From CAXBCP01 sp963974055 (GTDB taxonomy: Bacteria > Pseudomonadota > Alphaproteobacteria > MPNO01 > UBA830): DNA of 64,000 nt. The DNA lies in the NCBI GenBank assembly GCA_963974055.1, contig CAXBCP010000001.1, positions 186,001 through 250,000 of the forward strand. The letters run 5' to 3'. Under the pieces are notes generated by a model. That model searched no databases. It worked only from the letters and a program-made list of their open reading frames with translations, and had not been told where the DNA came from. Positions 24,690 through 34,206 of this stretch are shown in pieces (the first letter of the stretch is position 1; each line of letters starts with the position of its first letter). A program made the position numbers and the translations under genes.

Positions 24690-26186
24690 CTACGGAACGG
24701 CCGTGATGCAGGGCTGTTTATCGTCGAGGAGAAACGGCCCTACCTGTGCGTGTTCGGTGGCGTAGTCGCGACCGCAGAAGTCTCGTGCTGCATTGGAGAT
24801 CGGGGTGCCGGAAGACCGGAGCGCCTTTTCATCCGTAACGGCGAGGTTCCCTTCGACGGGTTCGGCGAAAACATCGGATGAAACTTTACGGTTCAGCGCG
24901 GCGTCAATATTCGAAACGATGTTGCCGCGTTCCGTATAGTTTCCATCGGTGCGCGCGAGGATGCGCCCGTCGATCACATTGTTCAGGATCGTGGCCGTGG
25001 TTTCGGGATACCGGACATCGATGCCGCGCGTGCCCGTCAGGAGATTGTTGTGGATCAGGGTGTCGGCACTTTTGTTGAGATATACGCCGACATCGTTCGG
25101 GCAATTCATCACGATATTGTTCCGCATAATGCCCCGGATGTGCTCGTCCCGGCATTTTCCGTCGCGGCAGGACCCTCGATCGGTGCCGCCGCCGCCGAAT
25201 GAGAATCCGATCCGCGTTCCGCCGCGCTGGCGCCATTCGCAGCGCACCAGGTTGCGTTCGAATATATTATCCTCGCCGGCGCCCTTGAAAAATGCGCCGT
25301 AGCTGATGCGGTCGCCCTGCGCCTTGGCGAAATCGGCAATGAAATTAGCCTCCACGACCCAGTTGCTGGCGGCGACGATGTCCAGCATTGTGACCGGGTT
25401 CGATGTTTGGCGGGGCCGATCGTTGATAAAAACGTTGTGCGCCACGGTGCCGCCGTCGGGAAACCGGCCGCTGGCGCCATTTACCTTCAACGACGCGTTG
25501 AAATTGGAAATCCAGTTGTTTCGAATGACTGTCGAGTGGGCGTTTCCGACGACATGAAAGGCGTGTTCACACCAGGAATCGCTGGAACATACCCCGTCTA
25601 TAATCAGGTTCTCGAATATCCAGTTCGCGCCCCGAACGTGAAAGCCTTCCTGCAGATCGAATCGCAGCGTAACTGTCCCGAAAGCCTTCGCGCGGACGCT
25701 GATTGGCGCAGTATCTGTGCCGTTTGCAGCGACATCGATGGATTTTCCCGAAAATGTATACGTGCCCGGGGCGATGGTGATAACGTCTCCGGGTTCGGCG
25801 TTTCCGATTGCCGTAACAACGTCCGTCGCCGAGTTTACGACCGTGCGATTGTGCATGGGACTGTCGTTGGCGGGATTGGGCCCGGTTTGCGGTCCGATCG
25901 CGAAAACCGGCCAGTCCGCCGGACGTGCAGCGGCGGCCCTGCCGGAGACGGGTGCAAAAACATTCCGCGGATCCGTTCTCCAGAACAGGTATTCGGCAAT
26001 ATCGAAACCGGGCTTCAGCGATGGATATTTGTTCTTTTGCCAAATGAATTCGGGGTGAAGCAACCGGGCCCATGAAACATGGAATGCTTCCTGAAATATG
26101 TACTGCGTGTAAAGCGCCCCTCCTGAAATTCCCAAAACGAATATCAGGAATACCACCCCTGCCAACCGACCAATTTTTCGCCGCAT
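24690..26186 (-). CDS. Membrane-anchored right-handed beta-helix protein
   Basis: The 498-residue protein has one N-terminal membrane anchor (about residues 9-29) and then an extracytoplasmic domain. From about residue 120 it shows repeats typical of parallel beta-helices: VISV/ITIAPGTYTFSGKSI, VIRNNWISNFNAS, IFENLIIDGV, IMRNNIVMNCPNDVGVYLN, LIHNNLLTG, ILNNVIDG. A cysteine-rich turn (C-R-D-G-K-C-R-D) lies near residue 352. Such folds occur in pectate lyases, alginate epimerases and other polysaccharide-active proteins. The start at 26186 has AAGGA 5-9 bases ahead. A second beta-helix protein is encoded at 44456, so both may act on the local exopolysaccharide. Confidence 0.8.
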   Translation of the reverse strand: MRRKIGRLAGVVFLIFVLGISGGALYTQYIFQEAFHVSWARLLHPEFIWQKNKYPSLKPGFDIAEYLFWRTDPRNVFAPVSGRAAAARPADWPVFAIGPQTGPNPANDSPMHNRTVVNSATDVVTAIGNAEPGDVITIAPGTYTFSGKSIDVAANGTDTAPISVRAKAFGTVTLRFDLQEGFHVRGANWIFENLIIDGVCSSDSWCEHAFHVVGNAHSTVIRNNWISNFNASLKVNGASGRFPDGGTVAHNVFINDRPRQTSNPVTMLDIVAASNWVVEANFIADFAKAQGDRISYGAFFKGAGEDNIFERNLVRCEWRQRGGTRIGFSFGGGGTDRGSCRDGKCRDEHIRGIMRNNIVMNCPNDVGVYLNKSADTLIHNNLLTGTRGIDVRYPETTATILNNVIDGRILARTDGNYTERGNIVSNIDAALNRKVSSDVFAEPVEGNLAVTDEKALRSSGTPISNAARDFCGRDYATEHAQVGPFLLDDKQPCITAVP

Positions 26187-26267
26187 CTTTTCCTTACGCA
26201 CTCTTTCTGTCGACGGGATCAAAGAGCCTTTCTTTTAAAAAAACGCAGTCCACGCCGACGCTACCAT

Positions 26268-26402
26268 TTAACCACCGGAAGGTTCTTCAGAAACCGGATT
26301 GTGCATGACCCCTTTGCTATCGTCACAGTTGATACCATACCCGGCCAGCGCCGACAGAATATTAATTGCCAGCGCCTGATCCGCTTCGGTTATCGGGGAT
26401 TA
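26268..26402 (-). pseudogene. Truncated MarR-family gene remnant (C-terminal 44 codons)
   Basis: The frame ends with a stop at 26268-26270 and matches the last 44 codons of the intact marR gene at 30894-31382 in 27 of 44 positions by hand count. The shared block A-I-N-I-L-S-A-L-A-G-Y is identical, and SEE-x-S precedes the stop in both. Homology starts abruptly at about 26402, so the first two-thirds of the gene is gone. The divergence shows this is an old paralogue rather than a fresh duplication. Confidence 0.8.
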
Positions 26403-26714
26403 ATTCCGTGATATTGCATGATCGCCATGAGCCGAGACTCTTGGAGTGACTACCGAACTCCTCTTGGCTACGCTCAATCATGTCGAGGGGACCCAGTATG
26501 GTGTGATTTGTATGGGATTATTTTCGCGAGACACTGTAATAATGCACAATAAACTGTCTAATGATTGATTGTGAATCGTCCTATCTGGACGACAGGGGCA
26601 GGGTCTTCGCAGGCTTGGTATCGCCCGCATGTGGACGTCATTTGTACCTCAGACGGATTGCCGCACTATTGTAAGTCACCATCGGAAGGCGGCTTCTGCA
26701 GGACAAAGAAAATT
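26403..26714. other. Intergenic stretch at the left edge of the inserted gene block
   Basis: These 312 bases hold no supported gene. AT-rich inverted repeats are visible, for example CACAAT (26545-26550) with ATTGTG (26568-26573), and a TGTAAT box near 26535 that may be part of a promoter. The open frame leading into the next gene from 26565 has no ribosome site. No transposase remnant or terminal inverted repeat was seen. Confidence 0.5.
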
Positions 26715-28340
26715 ATGAAAATTGATTACAACCTGAACGGCGAGGGTGCAAAATCCGTATTTTTTGTAATTTGTGCTTTGGTCTTTTTCGCGTTCTTTGA
26801 GTTCTACTACAAAATTAATGCGGCTTACCCGTCGGCTCTTCCCCTCGGTTATATCTTGACGGTATTTGCAGGCATTGTTTTCTCGCGAGTGAAGTATGAA
26901 GATTTTTCACCTGCGTTTAAAATCTGCTTCCGGGGGCTTGCTGTCCTTATCGGGCTGTATGCCGCGTTCGTGTTTCCCGATTATCCGATCGTTGTTGATA
27001 AATATGGCGGTACCGAAGGCGCCATCGTGCTTGGCGGCTGGTTTTTGGGCGTCTTATGTTCCCTGCTAACGCTATGGCGCCCTTCCTTTCTTCTCGCGAG
27101 CGGGTTCTATCTCTGGTGGAGCAAACAGATCGCTGGAACTGTTACCGGATTCCCGTATCACACCCTGCTCGACATTTTACCTGCAATTGAAATCTCCGCC
27201 TTTATGTCGACAGCCTTGTTTTTGCTCGTGCTGATGGGACAGCCTTGGGTTCTCTTGGGCAACAACCGGTTCGTTTCAGATATTCGCTCGTTCTTTACAC
27301 AGCGCCGGCGGTATCTCGGCGACTTGATAGTATTCGTGGCAATTTCCATGCAGCTGGCTAATTATTTTACGTCGGGCTTAGGTAAAGCCAGCTTGAATGG
27401 CGGCGTATTGTCGTGGTCGCTTGAAAATAACCTGGCCGATATTTTCGACGTAGCTGTCATAAACGGACAACTTTTCTGGCAGGATTATCCATTCGCCGTT
27501 TCGACGTTTTCCGCGATCTTCGACTATCTGAAACACCCGATGTCGATTGGAGTGCTTGTATTTCAGCTTTTTGCAATCATCGCATTCCGCTCCAGAAATC
27601 TTCTGGTGTTTCTATTTCTCGTATTCGATCTGATGCATTTCGGCATTTTTGTTTCGGTCGGTGCGAATTTCGGACCCTGGTTCATCCTCAACCTGGTAAT
27701 CTTGGCTGCCGCTGCGAGGCTTGACGATCGTTTCTTTTCGGTAACGGCGGCGAGCGCATCGGCTGCGTTGGTCATTATATTCGCCTTTGCGTCGCCGCCA
27801 TTTTGGTCGGCTTGGTTGCGCTGGTACGATACGCCAGCCATCAACACCACGTATTTTGTTGCCGAAGACGTAACCGGAACGCAAACACGTGTTCCGGTCA
27901 CCTATTTCGGATTTTACTCCTATCCGATTGCACATATGAGCTTCGGACTTCCGCCTGGGCAGTATCTGCCGGTGGGAACGAATGGCGGGGTGCTTGACTA
28001 CAAAATCATGGTCAAGGCGCGGACTTGCGCCTTCACGGACGCCGATATGGTTTCTTCGCAGCACGCCGAGCGATGGTCGAACAGCGATATTCCCGAATTC
28101 ATCAGGCATTATCACCGCCAGATGGTAACAAAGTACGGTCCGGGGCAGTCCCGTAATTTCAATATATACCCCCATCATTTCTGGACGCGTCCCAAGATTT
28201 CTAACGCTTTTCGCAGACTTGATAAGCGCAAGATCGTCGCCTATGTAATGAAAACAGATTCCCTCTGCCTGCGACGTAGTCCTACTGGCGTTGAATCCCG
28301 CCTCGTAGCCCACAATGAGATTCGTATAGATGTACGATGA
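26715..28340 (+). CDS. Polytopic membrane protein, HTTM-like, paired with a DCC protein
   Basis: The 541-residue protein has about ten to twelve membrane helices (residues 14-385) and a soluble C-terminal domain of about 150 residues with no motif I recognise. The layout (membrane part with H/W-rich loops such as FPYHTLLDILPAIEISAF, directly followed by a DUF393/DCC gene) resembles HTTM/VKGC-like proteins, but I could not confirm the family. AGGAC precedes the ATG at 26715. Base composition is clearly more AT-rich than the flanks. The next gene overlaps by 11 bases, so the two are coupled. Confidence 0.55.
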   Translation: MKIDYNLNGEGAKSVFFVICALVFFAFFEFYYKINAAYPSALPLGYILTVFAGIVFSRVKYEDFSPAFKICFRGLAVLIGLYAAFVFPDYPIVVDKYGGTEGAIVLGGWFLGVLCSLLTLWRPSFLLASGFYLWWSKQIAGTVTGFPYHTLLDILPAIEISAFMSTALFLLVLMGQPWVLLGNNRFVSDIRSFFTQRRRYLGDLIVFVAISMQLANYFTSGLGKASLNGGVLSWSLENNLADIFDVAVINGQLFWQDYPFAVSTFSAIFDYLKHPMSIGVLVFQLFAIIAFRSRNLLVFLFLVFDLMHFGIFVSVGANFGPWFILNLVILAAAARLDDRFFSVTAASASAALVIIFAFASPPFWSAWLRWYDTPAINTTYFVAEDVTGTQTRVPVTYFGFYSYPIAHMSFGLPPGQYLPVGTNGGVLDYKIMVKARTCAFTDADMVSSQHAERWSNSDIPEFIRHYHRQMVTKYGPGQSRNFNIYPHHFWTRPKISNAFRRLDKRKIVAYVMKTDSLCLRRSPTGVESRLVAHNEIRIDVR

Positions 28341-28752
28341 CGATCAGACCCCGCATAAAGGTATTTTCGTCGTTTACGATGGTGAATGTCCATTCTGCTC
28401 GCGATACGTTGCGATGCTCCGGCTCCGTGAAGCGGCTGGGTATGTTGAACTCATCGATGCTCGGTCGTCTCACCCGATGGTCGATGAAGTAGTGAGCTAC
28501 GGCTTCGACCTCGACGATGGCATGGTTGCGAAAATTGGAGACGCCTATTACGCGGGTGCGGATTGCGTCAACGTTCTAAGTCTTCTGAGCACCCGAACGA
28601 ACGGGTTCAATCGCCTGAACTACTGGATGTTCCGGTCCCGGGCATTTTCGCGATTGCTTTACCCTGTTCTGCGTTTCGGCCGGAACCTCGTTCTGCGTTT
28701 GCTCGGCAGATCAAAGATTGGGAAGACATCTAAACCTAATAAGGCCGCCTGA
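28330..28752 (+). CDS. DCC family thiol-disulfide oxidoreductase (DUF393)
   Basis: The 140-residue protein has the family signature V-Y-D-G-E-C-P-F-C-S-R-Y near its start: Asp17 with Cys20 and Cys23 forms the D-x-x-C-x-x-C motif. The fold is thioredoxin-like. Two arginine-rich amphipathic helices follow (F-R-S-R-A-F-S-R-L-L-Y-P-V-L-R-F-G-R). It overlaps the membrane-protein gene by 11 bases, and DCC proteins are commonly encoded beside HTTM/VKGC-like membrane proteins. Confidence 0.88.
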   Translation: MYDDDQTPHKGIFVVYDGECPFCSRYVAMLRLREAAGYVELIDARSSHPMVDEVVSYGFDLDDGMVAKIGDAYYAGADCVNVLSLLSTRTNGFNRLNYWMFRSRAFSRLLYPVLRFGRNLVLRLLGRSKIGKTSKPNKAA

Positions 28753-28848
28753 TCGGCGCGTATGCCCTCACGGTCGGGGGAACTCGTTCGCATGAATTAA
28801 TCATATATTTTGCGTCACAATTATCCGCCATCCGTTAAGAAGACTGCT

Positions 28849-30864
28849 ATGAAAAAATTCCTGGTACCGGGGTATAATGGATACCGTCCTGACGTAGATG
28901 GTCTCCGGGCCGTGGCGGTCCTCTCTGTAATTCTTTTTCATATCGACGAAACTCTCGTTCCAGGCGGATTTGTGGGAGTAGACATTTTTTTTGTCATCTC
29001 CGGATTCCTGATTTCGCGCAACATCATACAAGATATTCAGCAAGACCGGTTCACAATCCTGGACTTTTACCGGCGGCGGATTAAGCGCATCGTGCCGCCG
29101 ATGCTGCTTGTGGTCGCTGCGACCGTTGTCATTGCCCAGATTATTTTGTTGCCGTTGGATGCCGAATGGGTCGCGGATTCCGCCTTATGGTCACTCGCGT
29201 CACTGGCAAACGTCTATTTCTGGCAATTTCAGGATCTCAGTTACTTCGCGGCCGACAGTAAGGAACTTCCACTTCTTCATTTGTGGTCGCTTGGTGTCGA
29301 AGAACAGTTTTATTTCATATGGCCGCTTCTGTTGCTCATGATCGGTGCGCTCCGTCGTCCGCGGCTTCTGATCGTATGCATCGCCGCCATTATAGTTGGT
29401 TCGTTTGTCCTGGGTGAATTGATCTTCGAGCGATCTCCCATGTTTGCCTATTACATGCTGCCGTCGCGGGCCGGAGAATTGCTGTTTGGCGCTCTGGTGG
29501 CAGTTGCGATAATCAAGAATGTCGACCGATATATTTCAAAAATTGCTGCGTTCACGATAGCCTGGTCCGGTGTGGCACTTCTGATATGGAGTTTGTTCGC
29601 GCTATCGGAAATGGACCGGTTTCCTGGGTTTAATGCGATTCCGCCCACTCTTGGGACCGCCCTTATTATTTTTGCCGGGCATTGCCAGCGCGGCATTCTT
29701 TTCCAAGCCTTGTCGGTGCGGCCTGTAGTCTGGGTTGGGCTAGTGTCCTACTCGGCGTACCTTTGGCATTGGCCGCTTCTCGCTTTCGTTAGATATGGAT
29801 TTGGCGAAGTCACGCCAATTTTTGGCTTGCTTGCCTTTCTTGCGACTTTTTTGCTCGCATGGATCACCTATCGATATGTTGAACAGCCTGCGCGGCGCAT
29901 AAACGCGGCGTTTGGACGGGTTCTTACTACTCAATATTTGATACCCGCCGGCGCTCTCGGCATGGTGTGTATGATGGCAATGTACATTGACGGATACGGC
30001 TTCCGCAATCTGATCGGGGACTACAGGCAACGACTTGAAGACAGCAAGCGACTGACGCCTTCCACGTTTACGTTCGATTTCGTCTGCCAAAAACAACGGA
30101 TTGGCGCAAAAGATCTTCTGAACGGTAGTTGCGTCGTTGGGGCGCCATCGTCCGACCCGGCAAAGTTTATAATGTGGGGCGATTCTAATTCCAGTCATTA
30201 TGTCGGCATGGTGCGCCAGTTCGCCGAGCGGGGTGGGTTTAAAGTCAGGAACGTTGCTGTCGGCGCCTGTCCGCCGATCGATGACGACCCGGAACCATTC
30301 GTAAAGTCTAAACGCCTTGCGGACTGCAGGACGTCGCTTCGCGTTATTCGGTCGGTGATCGACAAATATCCGGCGGTCATAATGGCCGCGTCCTATCCGA
30401 GTTATCGCAGTAACCCGGAGTTTCTTGAATCGTTTATGAAAACTGCGGCTCGTCTGGCACGATCGGGTAAACCAGTGATTGTTCTCGGAAAGGTTCCGTT
30501 ACTTCACCGCTTCGATCATCTGTGCCAGCAAAAATCTATCAGTTTTCCGATGCTTGTTTGTGCAAACACCAGCAATGCAATCGATCCCGACGTCGCAAGG
30601 ATTAATTCCAAGCTTAAGGAATTTGCCGGCCGAACGGACGTTGTCGAGTATTTCGATGCAAATGATTTGATTTGTCCCCGCGGTATATGTTCTGCATACG
30701 CTTCAGACGGTAAACAAATTTATCACGACGGTGACCATATCACGATGAGCGCTTCTCAGGACGTCGGGCGCAAAGTGTTTGAAACCCAAGGTCTTCCAGC
30801 TCCGTTTGGCCAAGCACTGGATTATCTGTCACGTGCGACACGCCCCGCCGTCGAGGGGGGCTGA
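28849..30864 (+). CDS. AT3-SGNH O-acyltransferase (OafA/YrhL type)
   Basis: The 671-residue protein has an N-terminal acyltransferase-3 membrane domain (about residues 1-370, ten or more helices) and a C-terminal periplasmic SGNH hydrolase domain (about 410-650). Seen marks: Y-R-P-D-V-D-G-L-R-A-V-A-V near residue 12, L-F-H (His31), F-F-V-I-S-G-F-L, H-L-W-S-L-G-V-E-E-Q-F-Y near 147, and the SGNH block W-G-D-S-N-S-S-H with the final D-G-D-H-I-T. Such enzymes O-acetylate sugars of O-antigen or capsule. It belongs to the inserted low-GC block and probably decorates the local polysaccharide. Confidence 0.92.
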   Translation: MKKFLVPGYNGYRPDVDGLRAVAVLSVILFHIDETLVPGGFVGVDIFFVISGFLISRNIIQDIQQDRFTILDFYRRRIKRIVPPMLLVVAATVVIAQIILLPLDAEWVADSALWSLASLANVYFWQFQDLSYFAADSKELPLLHLWSLGVEEQFYFIWPLLLLMIGALRRPRLLIVCIAAIIVGSFVLGELIFERSPMFAYYMLPSRAGELLFGALVAVAIIKNVDRYISKIAAFTIAWSGVALLIWSLFALSEMDRFPGFNAIPPTLGTALIIFAGHCQRGILFQALSVRPVVWVGLVSYSAYLWHWPLLAFVRYGFGEVTPIFGLLAFLATFLLAWITYRYVEQPARRINAAFGRVLTTQYLIPAGALGMVCMMAMYIDGYGFRNLIGDYRQRLEDSKRLTPSTFTFDFVCQKQRIGAKDLLNGSCVVGAPSSDPAKFIMWGDSNSSHYVGMVRQFAERGGFKVRNVAVGACPPIDDDPEPFVKSKRLADCRTSLRVIRSVIDKYPAVIMAASYPSYRSNPEFLESFMKTAARLARSGKPVIVLGKVPLLHRFDHLCQQKSISFPMLVCANTSNAIDPDVARINSKLKEFAGRTDVVEYFDANDLICPRGICSAYASDGKQIYHDGDHITMSASQDVGRKVFETQGLPAPFGQALDYLSRATRPAVEGG

Positions 30865-30893
30865 GCGGTAACTCCTCGGACTGGCGTTACCAA

Positions 30894-31382
30894 TTAATCG
30901 CGGGAAATTTCTTCAGAAGCCGGATTGCACGAGACACTTTTGTTATCGTGAGGGTTGATTTCATATCCGGCCAGTGCCGACAGAATATTAATTGCTGTGG
31001 CGCGGTCCGCTTCCGGTACCGGGGCCAGTATCCGGCGTTGGGCCCGATCGGCGGCCTCGAACGCTGATTCGAGTGCCAGGCGTCCCTCCTCGGTCAGGAA
31101 CAGGGCGTTGGCGCGCTGGTCCGCCGGGGTTCGCGACCTGGATATCATCCCCCGGTCGACCATGCGGCGAAGAACTTCAGTCAGAGTGCTGCGGTCTATC
31201 CCGCTTGCTTCCACCAGGGCGGTCTGGCTCAGTCCCGGATTCTGAAAGACGCTGATCAGGACCGCAAATTGTCGTGGGTTCGGACCGTTTTCACCGACTT
31301 CTTCACAGAACAGATCGACCGCCCGCTGCTGGCACCGTCGTATCAAGTGGCCGGCGACCGAATCGAGCTCAAAGTTCTTCAT
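30894..31382 (-). CDS. MarR family transcriptional regulator
   Basis: This 162-residue winged-helix repressor shows G-L-S-Q-T-A-L-V-E-A-S-G-I-D-R-S-T-L-T-E near residues 49-68 (recognition helix) and the wing R-T-P-A-D-Q-R-A-N-A-L-F-L-T-E-E-G-R. The tail N-P-A-S-E-E-I-S-R-D is shared with the truncated remnant at 26268-26402. The gene is divergent from an LLM oxidoreductase, its likely target, across 239 bases in which I found no clear promoter. It closes the inserted block on the right. Confidence 0.9.
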   Translation of the reverse strand: MKNFELDSVAGHLIRRCQQRAVDLFCEEVGENGPNPRQFAVLISVFQNPGLSQTALVEASGIDRSTLTEVLRRMVDRGMISRSRTPADQRANALFLTEEGRLALESAFEAADRAQRRILAPVPEADRATAINILSALAGYEINPHDNKSVSCNPASEEISRD

Positions 31383-31621
31383 GGATTGTTCGAGCGTATC
31401 GGCCAAGGCGGGACCACCTGATTTCTGACGGCTGCAAATTCTGTTTCGAGAGTCTATGGGAATGCATTTCATCTGTACACGGATTAGTCGTCGGTGTAGG
31501 GTCGCGCCCCTCTGGAACAACGATTCCGGGCGGACGTTTTCGAGCGTGGGACATAACCTGGAGCCCGCCGGCATAGCCCGAAAGCTGCGCACATACGGGC
31601 AATAATTACGGGGAGAGCGAC

Positions 31622-32677
31622 ATGGAATTCGGACTGCAATACTTTCCCTGTGTCGGTCCCGACCAGAAATCGGGTCAGCAATATTTTGATGAGTGTCTGC
31701 GGCTGACCGAATACGCCGATACATACGGTTATTCGCATGTCCGCACGGTCGAACACTATTTTCACCCTTATGGCGGATACAGCCCGAACCCCATTGTCTT
31801 CCTGTCGGCGTTGTCCCAGCGCACGCAGAAGGCCCGGATCGTGACAGGCGCGATTCTGCCGGTCTTTAACAATCCGCTGAAACTTGCCGGTGAGATCGGC
31901 ATGCTCGACGCGATCTGCGGCGGCCGTGCCGAGATCGGTTTCGCCCGCGCGTTCCTGCCCCATGAATACGAGCGCTTCAATATAGACCTCGATGAGAGCG
32001 TTGCGCGTTTCGATGAAGGCATGGAGCAGATCGACCTGCTTCTGACCGGCGAAAATGTCTCTCACGACGGAGAATTTCACAGCTTCAGGAACGTGACGTC
32101 ACTGCCCCGGCCGACCCAGCAGCCGCGTCCGAAGTTCTGGACCGCCGCATTCACCACCCCGGAATCGTTTGAAAAGGCGGGCCGGGTCGGCAACTACATT
32201 ATGGCGATTCCCATTGGCGGCTCGCAGATGGCAGAACTGATCGGCATATACCGCGAAGCATGGAAATCGGCAGGTCATGGAGGCGAGGGGCGAATTATGC
32301 TCGCTTTTCAGATGTATTGTCACGAGGACGGCGCCGAGGCTGCGCGGATCGCCCGCGGGCCGGTCAATCGCTATCTCAAGTCCCTTGTAGATGCGGCGAA
32401 GGACTGGGTCGACGGCGCCACGTCCGACAACTACAAAGGCTATGGCAAGATGATCGAGGCGCTCGATCGCGAGACGTTCGAAAGCCAGGTAGAAAAAGGT
32501 GCCGCCTGGGTCGGAACGCCCGAGGAACTGGTCGAACGGATTCGGACTTACGATCAGGAAATCGGCGGCTTTGACGATGCCTCCCTGCAGGTCAATTTTA
32601 ATGATCTGTCCTATGATGAGGCCGAACGTTCCGTGAAGCTGTTCGGTGAAAAGGTAATGCCGTCCTTTGCGGACTGA
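31622..32677 (+). CDS. LLM class flavin-dependent oxidoreductase (luciferase-like)
   Basis: The 351-residue TIM-barrel protein has M-E-F-G-L-Q-Y-F-P at its start, HVRTVEHYFHPYGGYSPNP near residue 39, GGRAEIGFARAFLPHEYERF near 100 (flavin site) and the G-T-P-E-E-L-V-E-R-I motif near 299. It should use reduced flavin and O2 on an unknown small molecule. GGGGAGAG is 6-13 bases ahead of the ATG. A divergent MarR gene mirrors the MarR/LLM pair at 3968-5625. Confidence 0.88.
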   Translation: MEFGLQYFPCVGPDQKSGQQYFDECLRLTEYADTYGYSHVRTVEHYFHPYGGYSPNPIVFLSALSQRTQKARIVTGAILPVFNNPLKLAGEIGMLDAICGGRAEIGFARAFLPHEYERFNIDLDESVARFDEGMEQIDLLLTGENVSHDGEFHSFRNVTSLPRPTQQPRPKFWTAAFTTPESFEKAGRVGNYIMAIPIGGSQMAELIGIYREAWKSAGHGGEGRIMLAFQMYCHEDGAEAARIARGPVNRYLKSLVDAAKDWVDGATSDNYKGYGKMIEALDRETFESQVEKGAAWVGTPEELVERIRTYDQEIGGFDDASLQVNFNDLSYDEAERSVKLFGEKVMPSFAD

Positions 32678-32760
32678 CCCGGCGGCACATCGTGGGTAGA
32701 CAAACGGACGGTCTGACGCGACAACACCCTGAGATGGGACATGCTTAATAGGGAAGTGTC

Positions 32761-34191
32761 GTGAAGGTAACGTTTGTCGGACACGCTTCGATCCTTGTAG
32801 AAGCTGGCGGTCTGAACATTTTGTCGGATCCTTGGTGGGCCGGTTCCTGCTTCGGTACTCAATGGTGGCCTTACCCCAAACCCGCTGTAGATGCCGTCGA
32901 TCCGGAGCGGCTCGACTATATTTATATTTCGCACGGACATGCCGATCATTTGCATAACGGGACGCTCAGCCGGTTGCCGAAGACGGCGGTCTGCCTTGTC
33001 GCGCAGGAACTGAACCTGTCTGAACCGCTAAAGGGGCTCGGTTTCGAGGTAATCGAGGTCGCACCGAAAACCGACTATGCGCTGAACGAAAAGGTGACGA
33101 TTGAAATTACGCCGACGGTAAGCGGGGACAGCTTTTCGGTTATCCGTGATGATCGGCAGATATGCATGAACATGAACGACGCGCTTCATGCGGCGCCGCG
33201 GGATATACAGACGCAAATGATCGGTTACCTGAACGCCAAGTACGGGCAGGCGGATTATATGTTCTGCGGCTTCGGCATCGCTTCGCATTTTCCGATATGT
33301 ATTGAGGTCCCCGGGCGCGATCGCGATCGCACGGCGGCGGAGCGCCAGAAACATTTTAACCGGGAATGGGCGTACATCGTTCACGGGCTTGGCCCCAAAT
33401 ACGCCTTTCCGTTTGCTGCAGATGTCATCTTTCTCGATGAAAATATTCGCTGGGCGAATTCCGCAGTTCATAACGGCGAACGCCCCGTCGACGTGCTGAC
33501 CGGCCCGTTTGCGACGCCGCAAACCAAAGCAATCGACATATATCCGGGCTTTTCGATAGACGGGGACAATATAGTTGTCGACGCTCGTCATCGGCCGGTC
33601 GTCGCGGCGGAGATCGACGCCGCATTCGAGTCCGAAACCAGGATGGCCAACCGGTCGACCGCCGTTAGCGCAGACGGGGTCGAAGATCTGGTTGTCCGTC
33701 TCCGTGAGAACCTTGAGACGTGCCGGCAGTATCTGTGCGAGATTGACAACAACTACCGGTTTCTCATCGAGTTCATCGGCAATGATGCCGGCATTGAAAT
33801 TTGTAAAACAGGCAACCGGCTCGATGCTTTCAGTATCAAAATTTCGGATATCGACAAGACTGACTATGCCGTCGTATTTCTGACGAAATATTCATATCTG
33901 CGGCGGTCGTTGTCCGATGAGTTCGGTCACGAAGTTCTTTCGGTGGGCTCGGGAGGTGTATTCAGATACCGCAGCCGCGCCGAAGCGGATGCCAACCTTC
34001 ATGGCGAATTAATGCTTGTTCTGCGGACCCATACCGCAGCGCCGCCCAGTCGTTTTGGGGATCAGTCAAAACTTAGGTATCAGATGAAAACCCTGGTCAA
34101 GAAGGCGCTGCGGGTTGCACTTCGCCGCCCGGCAGCGGTCGATCTATACGATAACCGGCACTGGATCAGATATGAAGATCATAATGGCTAA
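32761..34191 (+). CDS. MBL-fold metallo-hydrolase with extra C-terminal domain
   Basis: The 476-residue protein opens with a UlaG-like metallo-beta-lactamase fold: GHASILVE (residues 7-14), and the metal site H-G-H-A-D-H-L-H (His58, His60, Asp62, His63). Residues from about 290 form a second domain without a known motif, ending in a basic stretch (K-T-L-V-K-K-A-L-R-V-A-L-R-R-P). The start is GTG with TAGGGAAG ahead. Its place next to polysaccharide genes suggests action on a sugar phosphate or a modified sugar nucleotide (UlaG itself is a lactonase). This is inference. Confidence 0.75.
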   Translation: MKVTFVGHASILVEAGGLNILSDPWWAGSCFGTQWWPYPKPAVDAVDPERLDYIYISHGHADHLHNGTLSRLPKTAVCLVAQELNLSEPLKGLGFEVIEVAPKTDYALNEKVTIEITPTVSGDSFSVIRDDRQICMNMNDALHAAPRDIQTQMIGYLNAKYGQADYMFCGFGIASHFPICIEVPGRDRDRTAAERQKHFNREWAYIVHGLGPKYAFPFAADVIFLDENIRWANSAVHNGERPVDVLTGPFATPQTKAIDIYPGFSIDGDNIVVDARHRPVVAAEIDAAFESETRMANRSTAVSADGVEDLVVRLRENLETCRQYLCEIDNNYRFLIEFIGNDAGIEICKTGNRLDAFSIKISDIDKTDYAVVFLTKYSYLRRSLSDEFGHEVLSVGSGGVFRYRSRAEADANLHGELMLVLRTHTAAPPSRFGDQSKLRYQMKTLVKKALRVALRRPAAVDLYDNRHWIRYEDHNG

Positions 34192-34206
34192 ACCGGTCGT
34201 GCCTAT

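Noticed and set aside
26403..30893. Insertion sequence or integrative element at the island edges
   Set aside because: No transposase, integrase, tRNA gene or terminal inverted repeat was seen; only the marR remnant marks the border.
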